Assembly: GCA_021160765.1 (NCBI GenBank)
Contig: JAGHBW010000231.1
Location: 1 to 6,064 of the forward strand
Source of the DNA: Thermoplasmata archaeon
GTDB taxonomy: Archaea; Thermoplasmatota; Penumbrarchaeia; Penumbrarchaeales; EX4484-36
Direction of reading: 5' to 3'
DNA: 6,064 nucleotides
The notes under the pieces were generated by a model, which worked only from the letters and a program-made list of their open reading frames with translations, searched no databases and was not told the origin of the DNA. The translations under genes and the position numbers were made by a program. Within the stretch, counting starts at the first letter, position 1, and each line of letters begins with the position of its first letter. Shown in pieces: positions 1 to 5,534 of this stretch.

Positions 1-841
1 GAACATATCATATAAGGGCGGTGGGGAGAGGGGGGAGTTAAAAGCCACCCTTTTAGTGCTTGCGGAGGGATCAACCAGGAGGCTGACCAGAGAGCTTTTT
101 GGCGGGAAGAAGGAGGTGTTGGTAGGATTGGGTCTTGAGAGCAGTCCTAGAAATCTGGACATGTCAGGGAACGATGTCCATCTATATCTTGGTAGTTTTG
201 CCCCAACTTTCTTCTCATGGGCTATACCCAAAGGCAACGGGGGGGTGCGGGTAGGTCTTGCCTACAGCAGTTCATCTGGACTCAGGATGGAAGACACATT
301 GATGAGGTTTCTTAAAGAGGCGCCACTCAAAGAGACTCTGGGGGTTTCTGGTGAGGAGATTCTCAGAACGTCTTATCATCTTGTTGCAGGCTCCATACCT
401 CTGGGAGCGGAGAGGGAGATAATGAGGGAGAGGATCCTCCTTCTGGGAGACTCTGCTGGTATGGCAAAACCCACAACTGGTGGAGGTATATATCCCTCCC
501 TGTACACCGCCTCCCAGATCTCGGATGTTCTTGTCAGTTTCCTGGTGGGGGAGATGGGCATAAAAGAGTTAGGAAGGAGAGCGAATAAAATATGGTGGAG
601 AAGGGTGGGGAAGGAGCTCTCCCGCAGTATGAAATTAAGAAATCTCTATCTCTCACTTAGCAGTGAGGAGATTGAGGATCTTTTCACAGCGTTGGGGGAG
701 GAGAGGATTCAGAGGTATATATCGGCGAAGGGTGATATAGACCGGCCCTTCCTCCTAGCCCTTGGGATATACAGACGGTCAGAAACAATAAGAAGAATAG
801 TTATGAACCATCTGAAAGAGGTGGGTGGTGCTCTTCTTTGA
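1..841 (+). CDS. Geranylgeranyl reductase (GGR) family FAD-dependent oxidoreductase, 5'-truncated by window edge
   Basis: The reading frame is open from base 2 to the TGA at 839-841 (279 residues). The GTG at 56 is not the true start, because the upstream residues already match the family: ELKATLLVLAEGSTRRL is the mid-protein strand usually seen as 'LVIGADGxxSxxxR'. GGR proteins run about 390-400 residues, so some 110 N-terminal residues with the GxGxxG FAD fold lie off-window. Visible motifs are FSWAIPKG (nt 212-235), the position of the substrate-pocket YxWxFP motif, and GDSAGMAKPTTGGGI (nt 446-490), the FAD-binding 'GDAAG...P.TGGGI' element. Family role: saturating geranylgeranyl chains of archaeal ether lipids or related isoprenoids at the membrane. 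The YxWxFP motif is altered (Y to F, F to I), so a paralogue with another isoprenoid substrate is possible. The 3' end overlaps the converging zinc-motif gene by 41 bp. Confidence 0.85.
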   Translation, partial: NISYKGGGERGELKATLLVLAEGSTRRLTRELFGGKKEVLVGLGLESSPRNLDMSGNDVHLYLGSFAPTFFSWAIPKGNGGVRVGLAYSSSSGLRMEDTLMRFLKEAPLKETLGVSGEEILRTSYHLVAGSIPLGAEREIMRERILLLGDSAGMAKPTTGGGIYPSLYTASQISDVLVSFLVGEMGIKELGRRANKIWWRRVGKELSRSMKLRNLYLSLSSEEIEDLFTALGEERIQRYISAKGDIDRPFLLALGIYRRSETIRRIVMNHLKEVGGALL

Positions 842-1121
842 GGGCATACTTTCCTCCACATCTGGGACATATGCCTGTCCCTCCACAGTAGGGACAGGTC
901 TTTTCACCTCCAAAGAATCCCTTCACATACCCCTTACCGTAGCACCACCTACAGACGCCATCTCCCCTGCACTCCCTGCAGGGCCCGTGGTATGAGACAG
1001 ACCTCATGTATTTTAATTTCGTTCTGGGGGCCCTTTTCGCGTATATGATCTCCTGTATGATTATGGTGATAAGGATCCAACCAGTAATCGCCAGGCCTAG
1101 CCAGCACACTCTATAAAGCAT
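801..1121 (-). CDS. Membrane-anchored small protein with four DnaJ-type CXXCXGXG zinc motifs
   Basis: I place the start at the ATG at 1121-1119, giving 106 residues. An in-frame ATG at 1193 would add 24 residues, but the shorter form begins directly with a hydrophobic segment (LYRVCWLGLAITGWILITIII, about residues 2-25) and has a TATA-like element about 26 bp upstream. After a basic stretch (AKRAPRTKLK) come four cysteine pairs: CREC-RGDG, CRWC-YGKG, CPYC-GGTG and CPRC-GGKY (nt 980-850). This is the four-repeat layout of the DnaJ/Hsp40 cysteine-rich domain, which binds two zinc ions. There is no J-domain (HPD), so it is not a DnaJ co-chaperone. It looks like a membrane-tethered zinc-binding module, orientation unknown. 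Its role is unknown; protein-thiol or chaperone-like binding is only a guess. The stop (TAA, 803-801) lies inside the converging GGR gene. Confidence 0.75.
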   Translation of the reverse strand: MLYRVCWLGLAITGWILITIIIQEIIYAKRAPRTKLKYMRSVSYHGPCRECRGDGVCRWCYGKGYVKGFFGGEKTCPYCGGTGICPRCGGKYALKEEHHPPLSDGS

Positions 1122-1141
1122 CAGAGGGGGTAGATAAGACG

Positions 1142-1151
1142 TTATACTTAT
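1142..1151 (-). promoter_or_regulatory. Putative TATA box for the zinc-motif membrane protein gene
   Basis: On the minus strand TAAGTATAAC is preceded by purine-rich GAAGAAAA, which could serve as a BRE. Its centre lies about 26 bp before the ATG at 1121, the usual archaeal TATA-to-start-site distance, so the transcript would be leaderless or nearly so. No Shine-Dalgarno sequence precedes that ATG, which agrees. Inferred from spacing only. Confidence 0.4.
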
Positions 1152-1181
1152 TTTCTTCTGAAGCGGGTGGAGTGAAAACCC

Positions 1182-1198
1182 TAAAATAAGCATAAATC
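1182..1198 (+). promoter_or_regulatory. Putative TATA region of the acetamido-sugar operon promoter
   Basis: An A/T-rich stretch (TAAAATAAGCATAAATC) lies 27-43 bp before the epimerase ATG at 1225, the only such stretch at a suitable distance. It would give a leader of roughly 5-15 nt containing GGTG (1216-1219) as a weak ribosome-binding site. It shares the intergenic region with the divergent zinc-motif gene, so the two could be co-regulated. The exact box is uncertain. Confidence 0.35.
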
Positions 1199-1224
1199 TT
1201 ACTCAGGCCAAGTGTGGTGCAGGC

Positions 1225-2304
1225 ATGAAGGTTTTGTCAGTAGTTGGAGCCAGACCTCAGTTCATAAAGGCACATCCACTTCACCTTGCCCTCAAGGAGA
1301 GGGCCTATCACGTTATACTTCACACTGGCCAGCACTATGACAGAGAGATGTCCCGCATATTCTTTGAGGAGATGGGGATTCCTGAACCGGATTACAACCT
1401 GGAGGTGGGCTCTGGAGGGCATGGGGAGCAGACGGGAAGGATGCTTATAGGCATTGAGAAGGTTCTCTTGAAGGAGAGACCAAATGTTGTCATAGTCTAT
1501 GGAGACACCAATTCTACCCTGGCAGGCGCCCTAGCATCGGTGAAGCTCCACATACCCGTTGCCCACGTGGAGGCGGGATTAAGGTCCTTTGACAGAAGGA
1601 TGCCTGAGGAGATAAACCGGGTGGTGGCAGATCACATATCCAACATCCTTTTCGCCCCGACACACACAGCGGTACACAATCTCAAAAAAGAAGGGATAGT
1701 CCAAGGGGTTTATCTGGTCGGGGACATAATGGTGGACGCCCTTTATCTTCACATAAAGGTCGCTGAGAAAAACAGCATAATTCGGGATTTAGGTCTTAAA
1801 AAAAAGGGGTATGTTCTTGTGACTGTACACAGAGCTGGAAACACAGATGTTGAGGAGAATCTGAAAAACATTGTGGAAGCTCTTACAGAGCTTGATTACA
1901 AGATTGTTTTCCCCGCACATCCCAGAACTAAGAAGGCACTTGAGAGATACGGGCTTCTCAAAACACTGGAGGAGTCTAAGAATGTGATGATAACAGAGCC
2001 TGTAGGCTATCTAGAATTCTTGAACCTCCTTGAGAACTCAAGAATGGTTCTAACAGACTCAGGAGGGGTACAAAAGGAGGCCTATATTCTGGGGATACCG
2101 TGTGTGACGTTAAGGGATACAACAGAATGGATAGAGACCGTGGAGCAGGGATGGAACGTACTCGTTGGTGCTGAAAAGGAGAAAATAATTTCAGCCGTTA
2201 GGAGCTTTAGACCCACTGAAAAAAGAACAGAGATCTTCGGGGACGGAAAAAGTGCAGAGAGAATGGCGAACATAATCTTAAGTCTGAAGGAGGCAGGAGG
2301 ATGA
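1225..2304 (+). CDS. wecB: UDP-N-acetylglucosamine 2-epimerase, non-hydrolysing (WecB/WbpI type)
   Basis: A 359-residue protein, full family length, cytosolic, GT-B-like fold. It interconverts UDP-GlcNAc and UDP-ManNAc (WecB/MnaA) or, in WbpI relatives, the UDP-2,3-diacetamido-glucuronate and -mannuronate pair. Motifs: VGARPQFIKAHPL (residues 7-19), HTGQHYD (33-39), VYGDTNSTLAG (91-101), HVEAGLRSFDRRMPEEINR (114-132), VTVHRAGN (199-206), LTDSGGVQKEA (277-287) and RDTTEWIE (297-304). D94, E116, E129 and H202 match the catalytic residues D95, E117, E131 and H213 of E. coli WecB. Oddity: the usual HRxEN reads HRAGN, with Gly205 where Glu is normal. First gene of the operon; its TGA overlaps the next ATG (ATGA). 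Because it sits with 3-dehydrogenase, aminotransferase and acetyltransferase genes, a WbpI-like substrate is a real alternative. Confidence 0.93.
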   Translation: MKVLSVVGARPQFIKAHPLHLALKERAYHVILHTGQHYDREMSRIFFEEMGIPEPDYNLEVGSGGHGEQTGRMLIGIEKVLLKERPNVVIVYGDTNSTLAGALASVKLHIPVAHVEAGLRSFDRRMPEEINRVVADHISNILFAPTHTAVHNLKKEGIVQGVYLVGDIMVDALYLHIKVAEKNSIIRDLGLKKKGYVLVTVHRAGNTDVEENLKNIVEALTELDYKIVFPAHPRTKKALERYGLLKTLEESKNVMITEPVGYLEFLNLLENSRMVLTDSGGVQKEAYILGIPCVTLRDTTEWIETVEQGWNVLVGAEKEKIISAVRSFRPTEKRTEIFGDGKSAERMANIILSLKEAGG

Positions 2305-2864
2305 AGGTAGGAGTGATAGGTGTTGGCTCCATGGGTGCCAACCACGCCAGAGTTTATTCTGAAATAGCAGATCTTGTTGGCGTTTGCGACGCCAGAGGAG
2401 AGGTCTCCAAGGAGGTGGCGGGCAGGTTCAAGACAAGGGCATATACCAGTGTTGAGGAGTTCTTACGAAAGGAACGCCCCGACGCTGTGACCGTTGCCAC
2501 CCCTACAACCACCCATTATAATGTGGCCAAAGAAGTTCTTCAGAGCGGGGTACACGTCTTGATTGAAAAGCCCATGACGAGCACGCTCCGTGAGGCAGAG
2601 GAACTGATAGATCTGGCCAGGGATATGGACCTTACGCTTGCTGTGGGACATATAGAGAGGTTCAATCCTGTAGTTGAGGCCGCCAGAGACCTTCTGACAA
2701 AGGAGTGGGTGGGGGAGGTTATATCCCTTTCAACCAGAAGGGTTAGCAGATTCCCGTCAAGAATAAGGGATGTGGGGGCGATACTTGACCTGGGAATACA
2801 CGACATAGACGTCATATACTATCTGACCGGGAGGAGGGTGGAGAGGGTCTTTGCACTGGGCTGA
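2301..2864 (+). CDS. N-terminal fragment of the Gfo/Idh/MocA sugar-nucleotide 3-dehydrogenase
   Basis: This 187-residue piece would be made if the TGA terminates. It holds the whole NAD-binding Rossmann domain: GVGSMGANHA (residues 7-16); Asp30 ending the second strand, a position that favours NAD over NADP; ATPTTTHY (66-73); and EKP (89-91). It also has the beginning of the substrate domain: GHIERFNP (116-123) and DLGIHDID (163-170), whose Asp and His are the family's catalytic pair. It stops partway into the alpha/beta C-terminal domain, so alone it probably would not fold into an active dimer. Its ATG overlaps the epimerase stop. Confidence 0.6.
   Translation: MKVGVIGVGSMGANHARVYSEIADLVGVCDARGEVSKEVAGRFKTRAYTSVEEFLRKERPDAVTVATPTTTHYNVAKEVLQSGVHVLIEKPMTSTLREAEELIDLARDMDLTLAVGHIERFNPVVEAARDLLTKEWVGEVISLSTRRVSRFPSRIRDVGAILDLGIHDIDVIYYLTGRRVERVFALG
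2862..2864 (+). other. In-frame TGA codon interrupting the 3-dehydrogenase
   Basis: The codon sits after FALG and before ISKETGFEDHA, in a loop just before the conserved EDHA strand. One base change from GGA, CGA, AGA or TGG would produce it. The 3' side reads smoothly in the same frame to the TAG at 3294-3296. Confidence 0.9.
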
Positions 2865-2906
2865 ATCTCCAAGGAGACTGGTTTTGAAGACCACGCCACC
2901 ATAGTT

Positions 2907-3296
2907 ATGGAGATCTCAGATGGTCTGGATGCAACCGTTCACGTCTCCTGGCTTGTCCCGATGAAGGTGAGAAAGTTGAGCGTCACCACAAGCAGATCCT
3001 ACATGGAAGTGGACTACATGGAGCAGGTTATAGAGGTCTCAACGTCAGAGTTCGTCAGCGTTGATATGGGCAACCTTTACAACGTGCCACAGAGATATGA
3101 CATAAGGAGAATCCACGTAAGGAGGGAAGAACCGCTTAAAAGAGAGCTGAAGGACTTCCTCCTGGCTGTTGAGAGGAGAAAACAACCGCTTGTGCCAGGT
3201 GAGGATGGCATGGCAGTCCTCAAGGTGGCCAAGGCGGCTGAGGCCTCTCTTAAAAAGGGTGGAGTTGTCGTGATTGAAGAATTTGAGGAGGGTTAG
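2907..3296 (+). CDS. C-terminal fragment of the Gfo/Idh/MocA sugar-nucleotide 3-dehydrogenase
   Basis: The in-frame remainder, counted from the first ATG after the TGA (129 residues). It has the C-terminal sheet signatures of WlbA-like enzymes: SWLVPMKVRKLSVT (residues 14-27), where homologues show 'W..P.K.R.L.vtG', EVDYMEQ (34-40), and a final helical part with EEPLKRELKDFL and a GEDGMAVLKVAKAAEAS stretch. No Shine-Dalgarno sequence precedes this ATG (the bases before it read CACCATAGTT), and conserved residues lie upstream of it. Independent translation is therefore doubtful; it is best read as the lower half of one broken gene. The TAG stop is two bases before the acetyltransferase ATG. 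Confidence 0.45.
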   Translation: MEISDGLDATVHVSWLVPMKVRKLSVTTSRSYMEVDYMEQVIEVSTSEFVSVDMGNLYNVPQRYDIRRIHVRREEPLKRELKDFLLAVERRKQPLVPGEDGMAVLKVAKAAEASLKKGGVVVIEEFEEG

Positions 3297-3298
3297 AT

Positions 3299-3916
3299 AT
3301 GTACCATATCTGGGGAAGGAGCAGGATAGGTGAAGGAACATACATAGGTGAGAATGTGATTATAGGCCATCCAGGGAAGGAGGAGGTTGAGAAACTGCTT
3401 AAGGGGGATCTTCAATCCGTGGAAGGGGCTAGGATTGGGAAGTTCTGCGTTCTCAGGTCAAACGGTGTTATTTACTCCGGGGCTGTTCTGGGGGACAGGG
3501 TTGTTACCGGACACTTCTACATGGTGAGGGAGGGGAGCGTTGTGGGAGATGACACCCTCATAGGTAGCGGGGTTATCATTGACGATCACGTTAGAGTAGG
3601 GAAAAGGGTTTCCATACAGAGCAGGGTGTACATCCCTACCAACACCGTTATAGAGGACGATGTGTTTCTGGGTCCGGGGGCTGTTATCACCAATGACAAG
3701 AGAATGGGGAGGGGTGAGTGGAAACTTGAAGGGGTAACTGTCAAAAGGGGAGCGAGGATAGGAGCGAACAGCACCCTGCTCCCTGGCATCACTGTGGGAG
3801 AGAACGCCGTGGTAGGAGCTGGAGCGGTGGTGGTGAAAGATGTGCCAGCTGGGGTGGTGGTGGTGGGCAATCCCGCAAGGATAATAAAGGATGTACCGGA
3901 GGAAGATAGAATATGA
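3299..3916 (+). CDS. UDP-sugar 3-N-acetyltransferase, left-handed beta-helix (WbpD-like)
   Basis: A 205-residue hexapeptide-repeat acyltransferase, expected to form a cytosolic trimer using acetyl-CoA. Imperfect [LIV]-G-x-x hexapeptides run through most of the chain: IGEGTYIGENVIIG (10-23), an insert at about 25-45, then VLGDRVVTGHFYMVREG (63-79), VVGDDTLIGSGVII and VFLGPGAVITNDKR (122-135), ending in the family tail VVGNPARIIK (188-197). The TGH..VRE segment with His72 and the ND at 132-133 are positions well conserved in WbpD/WlbB-like and methanogen homologues. Inferred reaction: acetylation of the 3-amino group made by the next gene product, giving a 2,3-diacetamido sugar nucleotide. A strong ribosome-binding site (GGAGGG, 3287-3292) precedes the ATG. 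The TGA overlaps the aminotransferase ATG (ATGA). Other acceptors, such as a 4-amino sugar, cannot be excluded by sequence. Confidence 0.88.
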   Translation: MYHIWGRSRIGEGTYIGENVIIGHPGKEEVEKLLKGDLQSVEGARIGKFCVLRSNGVIYSGAVLGDRVVTGHFYMVREGSVVGDDTLIGSGVIIDDHVRVGKRVSIQSRVYIPTNTVIEDDVFLGPGAVITNDKRMGRGEWKLEGVTVKRGARIGANSTLLPGITVGENAVVGAGAVVVKDVPAGVVVVGNPARIIKDVPEEDRI

Positions 3917-5016
3917 TTCCCATTGCAAGACCGTTGATAGGCGAAGAGGAGGTGGAGGAGGTAAGGCGGGTTATGCTCTCTGGCTATCTAACACACGGGC
4001 CGGAGGTGGAAGCCTTTGAGGAGGAGTTCGCAGACTTTCTTGGTGGACGTGTCAAAACAGCTGCGGTCTCCTCGGGGACAGCAGCGCTTCACCTCTCCTT
4101 CCTTGCCCTGGGGCTGGGGAGGGGAAAGAGGTTTCTGACCACCCCGTTCACCTTCATGGCTACAGTGGCGCCCGGGGTGCAGATAGGTGCAGATGTTCTC
4201 TTCGCCGATATTGATCCAGAAAGCTTTAACCTCTCCATTGAATCCCTCAAGGAGGTTCTTGAGAGGGAAGAGGTGGATGTGGTGGTGCCCGTGGACCTTT
4301 ACGGGCAGCCGACGCAACTGGATGAGGTGGAGAGGCTTGCAAGAAAATACGGTTTCAGGATTGTGGAGGACTCCTGTCAGGCCCACGGGGCGCTGTGGAA
4401 GGATCGGCCTGCGGGGACATTTGGGGACCTCGGAGTCTTCAGTTTTTATCCCACGAAGAACATGACCACAGGGGAGGGGGGGATGGTGGTCTCAAGGGAT
4501 GAAGAGCTTTTGGTTCGGGTGCAAACGCTGAGGAATCAGGGACAGACGGGGAGGTACACATATGAGACACTGGGGTATAATTTCAGAATGACCTCCATAG
4601 CCGCCGCCATAGGAAGGGTTCAGCTGAAGAAACTGAAGACCTTCAACAGCCTGCGGCGTAGAAGGGCGGAGATTCTGAGGGACCTCCTGGAGGGTGTGGA
4701 TGGTGTTGAGGTCCCAATAGAGGTTAAAGGGGCTTACCACGTCTACCATCAGTTCACAATTCGGGTTAAGGGGGGAAGAAGAGATGCCCTGGCGGAGCAT
4801 CTGAAGAGGAAGGGTGTGGGTTATGGGATATACTACCCAAAACTTCTCTACGACTACGAGCCTCTGAGGAGGTTCAGGCCAAGGGAGGACCTTCCAGAGG
4901 CCAGAAGAGCGACGGAGGAGGTTCTCTCACTTCCGGTACACCCCGGGGTAAGGGAGAAGGACATCTACACCATTGCAGATGCAGTGAAGGATTTCTTCAA
5001 GCAACAGAGGGGCTAA
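3913..5016 (+). CDS. DegT/DnrJ/EryC1 family PLP-dependent sugar-nucleotide aminotransferase (WbpE-like)
   Basis: A 367-residue fold-type I aminotransferase, usual length for the family. Motifs: SSGTAALHL (residues 53-61, phosphate-cup region), TTPFTFMAT (76-84), DIDPESFNL (99-107), VDLYGQP (127-133), VEDSCQAHGA (151-160, Asp153 contacting the PLP ring nitrogen), FSFYPTKNMTTGEGG (176-190, Lys182 the Schiff-base lysine), LGYNFRMT (about 219-226) and a C-terminal SLPVHPG. In this operon it most likely transfers an amino group from glutamate to the 3-keto-UDP-HexNAc(A) made by the Gfo/Idh/MocA enzyme, as WbpE does, feeding the acetyltransferase. GGAGG at 3898-3902 is a plausible ribosome-binding site. 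Last gene of the operon; its TAA is followed immediately by the stop of the converging SRPBCC gene, leaving no spacer for a terminator. Regiospecificity (C3 versus C4) is inferred from neighbours. Confidence 0.92.
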   Translation: MIPIARPLIGEEEVEEVRRVMLSGYLTHGPEVEAFEEEFADFLGGRVKTAAVSSGTAALHLSFLALGLGRGKRFLTTPFTFMATVAPGVQIGADVLFADIDPESFNLSIESLKEVLEREEVDVVVPVDLYGQPTQLDEVERLARKYGFRIVEDSCQAHGALWKDRPAGTFGDLGVFSFYPTKNMTTGEGGMVVSRDEELLVRVQTLRNQGQTGRYTYETLGYNFRMTSIAAAIGRVQLKKLKTFNSLRRRRAEILRDLLEGVDGVEVPIEVKGAYHVYHQFTIRVKGGRRDALAEHLKRKGVGYGIYYPKLLYDYEPLRRFRPREDLPEARRATEEVLSLPVHPGVREKDIYTIADAVKDFFKQQRG

Positions 5017-5475
5017 CTAATAGGTGGGAACTGGCGTGGCACTGCTCTGAAGTGCAGCCTCACTCATCCCCTTCACCCTTCTCAACATCTCCTCAAAGAA
5101 GGCGTCAAACACCTTCTTTCCGTTCATGTTCCATTTCAGTTTCTTTGAGAAGGCTGTTGGGGGCAGAACTGTTGTGGTGACCTCAAAGAGGGTGCCATAG
5201 GGCCTGTCGTGAAAGTTCCACTGCATTCCACCCTCCAGAAACCCTCCGAAAAACTCAAACTCAATGATCTCATTCTCAACTATTCTGTGGACGTAGAGGA
5301 TAATATTCTCCTTCAGTTTGAAAAGGTTCAGCAGTATCTCTTGACCAACATTTATGAACGGGGCATCGGCGGGGAAGACGAGCTGCCCCCATTGATTCAT
5401 CGCCCACTGAGGAGCGTATTTCAAGTCCCTAACAGTTGCAAAAACAAAAGTTGGAGGCGCCATAACCTCTTCCAT
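5017..5475 (-). CDS. SRPBCC-superfamily (START/polyketide-cyclase-like fold) protein of unknown ligand
   Basis: A 152-residue protein with the SRPBCC pattern: APPTFVFATVRDLKYAPQW at the N-terminus (the usual 'aPpe.Vf..v.D...yp.W' opening strand-helix), alternating strand segments in the middle (IILYVHRIVENEIIEFEFFGGF, residues 58-79, broken by charged turns), a GTLFEVTTTV strand, and a long C-terminal helix (KKVFDAFFEEMLRRVKGM) that would close the hydrophobic pocket. No signal peptide or membrane segment, so cytosolic. Such folds bind lipids or other hydrophobic small molecules; no ligand can be named. The start is the ATG at 5475: an in-frame TAA at 5514-5512 blocks extension, and no ATG, GTG or TTG lies between. 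An ATG four codons downstream is the only near alternative. The TAG stop abuts the aminotransferase TAA with zero spacing. Confidence 0.7.
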   Translation of the reverse strand: MEEVMAPPTFVFATVRDLKYAPQWAMNQWGQLVFPADAPFINVGQEILLNLFKLKENIILYVHRIVENEIIEFEFFGGFLEGGMQWNFHDRPYGTLFEVTTTVLPPTAFSKKLKWNMNGKKVFDAFFEEMLRRVKGMSEAALQSSATPVPTY

Positions 5476-5500
5476 GTACCTTTTCTCTGGCAGAACAAGA

Positions 5501-5534
5501 CCCCCTGGGGTTTATAAGCCCCCCGGGGTTATAT
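5501..5534. repeat. Tandem C4-G4 palindromic elements with direct repeat around a TATA box, possible operator pair
   Basis: Two similar units occur in tandem: CCCCCTGGGGTTTATA (5501-5516) and CCCCCCGGGGTTATAT (5519-5534). Each has a C4/G4 core (CCCCTGGGG at 5502-5510; perfect CCCCGGGG at 5521-5528) followed by a TTATA-like tail. The core centres are about 18-19 bp apart, nearly two helical turns, so two dimers could sit on the same DNA face either side of the TATA box. Operator function is an inference. Confidence 0.4.
5509..5518 (-). promoter_or_regulatory. Putative TATA box of the SRPBCC gene
   Basis: On the minus strand the element reads CTTATAAACC, a near-consensus archaeal TATA. Its centre is about 39 bp before the ATG at 5475, predicting a start site near 5488 and a leader of about 12 nt carrying AAAGGT. 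It sits between two C4/G4 palindromes. Confidence 0.5.

Larger units (their letters stand above)
2301..3296 (+). pseudogene. UDP-N-acetylglucosamine/-glucosaminuronate 3-dehydrogenase (Gfo/Idh/MocA, WbpB/WlbA type), interrupted by one in-frame TGA
   Basis: Read through one TGA (2862-2864, codon 188), this is a continuous 331-codon frame of normal family length, and both halves align in order to WbpB/WlbA-like proteins. The frame is not shifted: 2301 and 2907 are in phase, and residues coded between the TGA and the ATG at 2907 (ISKETGFEDHATIV) include the conserved EDHA stretch. So the break is one substitution, not an indel or a true gene boundary. The protein would oxidise C3 of the UDP-sugar with NAD+, giving the 3-keto substrate for the downstream aminotransferase. 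GGAGG at 2289-2293 is a good ribosome-binding site for the ATG at 2301. Possible causes are a sequencing error, a recent nonsense mutation or, least likely, recoding. The flanking operon genes look intact, which argues against long-standing decay. Confidence 0.8.

Noticed and set aside
56..58. GTG as the start of the GGR-family gene
   Set aside because: Conserved family residues are encoded immediately upstream in the same open frame, so the gene begins before the window.
2862..2864. TGA as a selenocysteine codon
   Set aside because: The position is not a catalytic or cysteine position in Gfo/Idh/MocA enzymes, and selenocysteine in archaea is confined to a few lineages. I see no clear SECIS-like hairpin nearby, though a full fold was not computed.
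2862..2864. TGA reassigned as a sense codon throughout the genome
   Set aside because: Three other genes end in TGA at places giving normal lengths, two in classic ATGA overlaps, and Trp is written TGG throughout. Reading through those TGAs would add only about 2 to 17 codons before another stop, so position alone does not exclude it; one internal TGA in the whole window is too few for a reassigned code.
2866..2877. Inverted repeat TCTCC-AA-GGAGA just after the TGA as a recoding hairpin
   Set aside because: A two-base loop cannot form a stable hairpin, and a 5 bp repeat of this kind is expected by chance in purine-rich coding sequence.
3299..3916. Repetitive look of the acetyltransferase gene as DNA tandem repeats
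   Set aside because: The periodicity is the protein hexapeptide repeat of the left-handed beta-helix; the DNA units are not conserved as nucleotide repeats.
4187..4465. Plus-strand 92-codon frame inside the aminotransferase gene
   Set aside because: A +1 shadow of the well-supported DegT-family gene, with composition (many W and R) typical of an out-of-frame reading.
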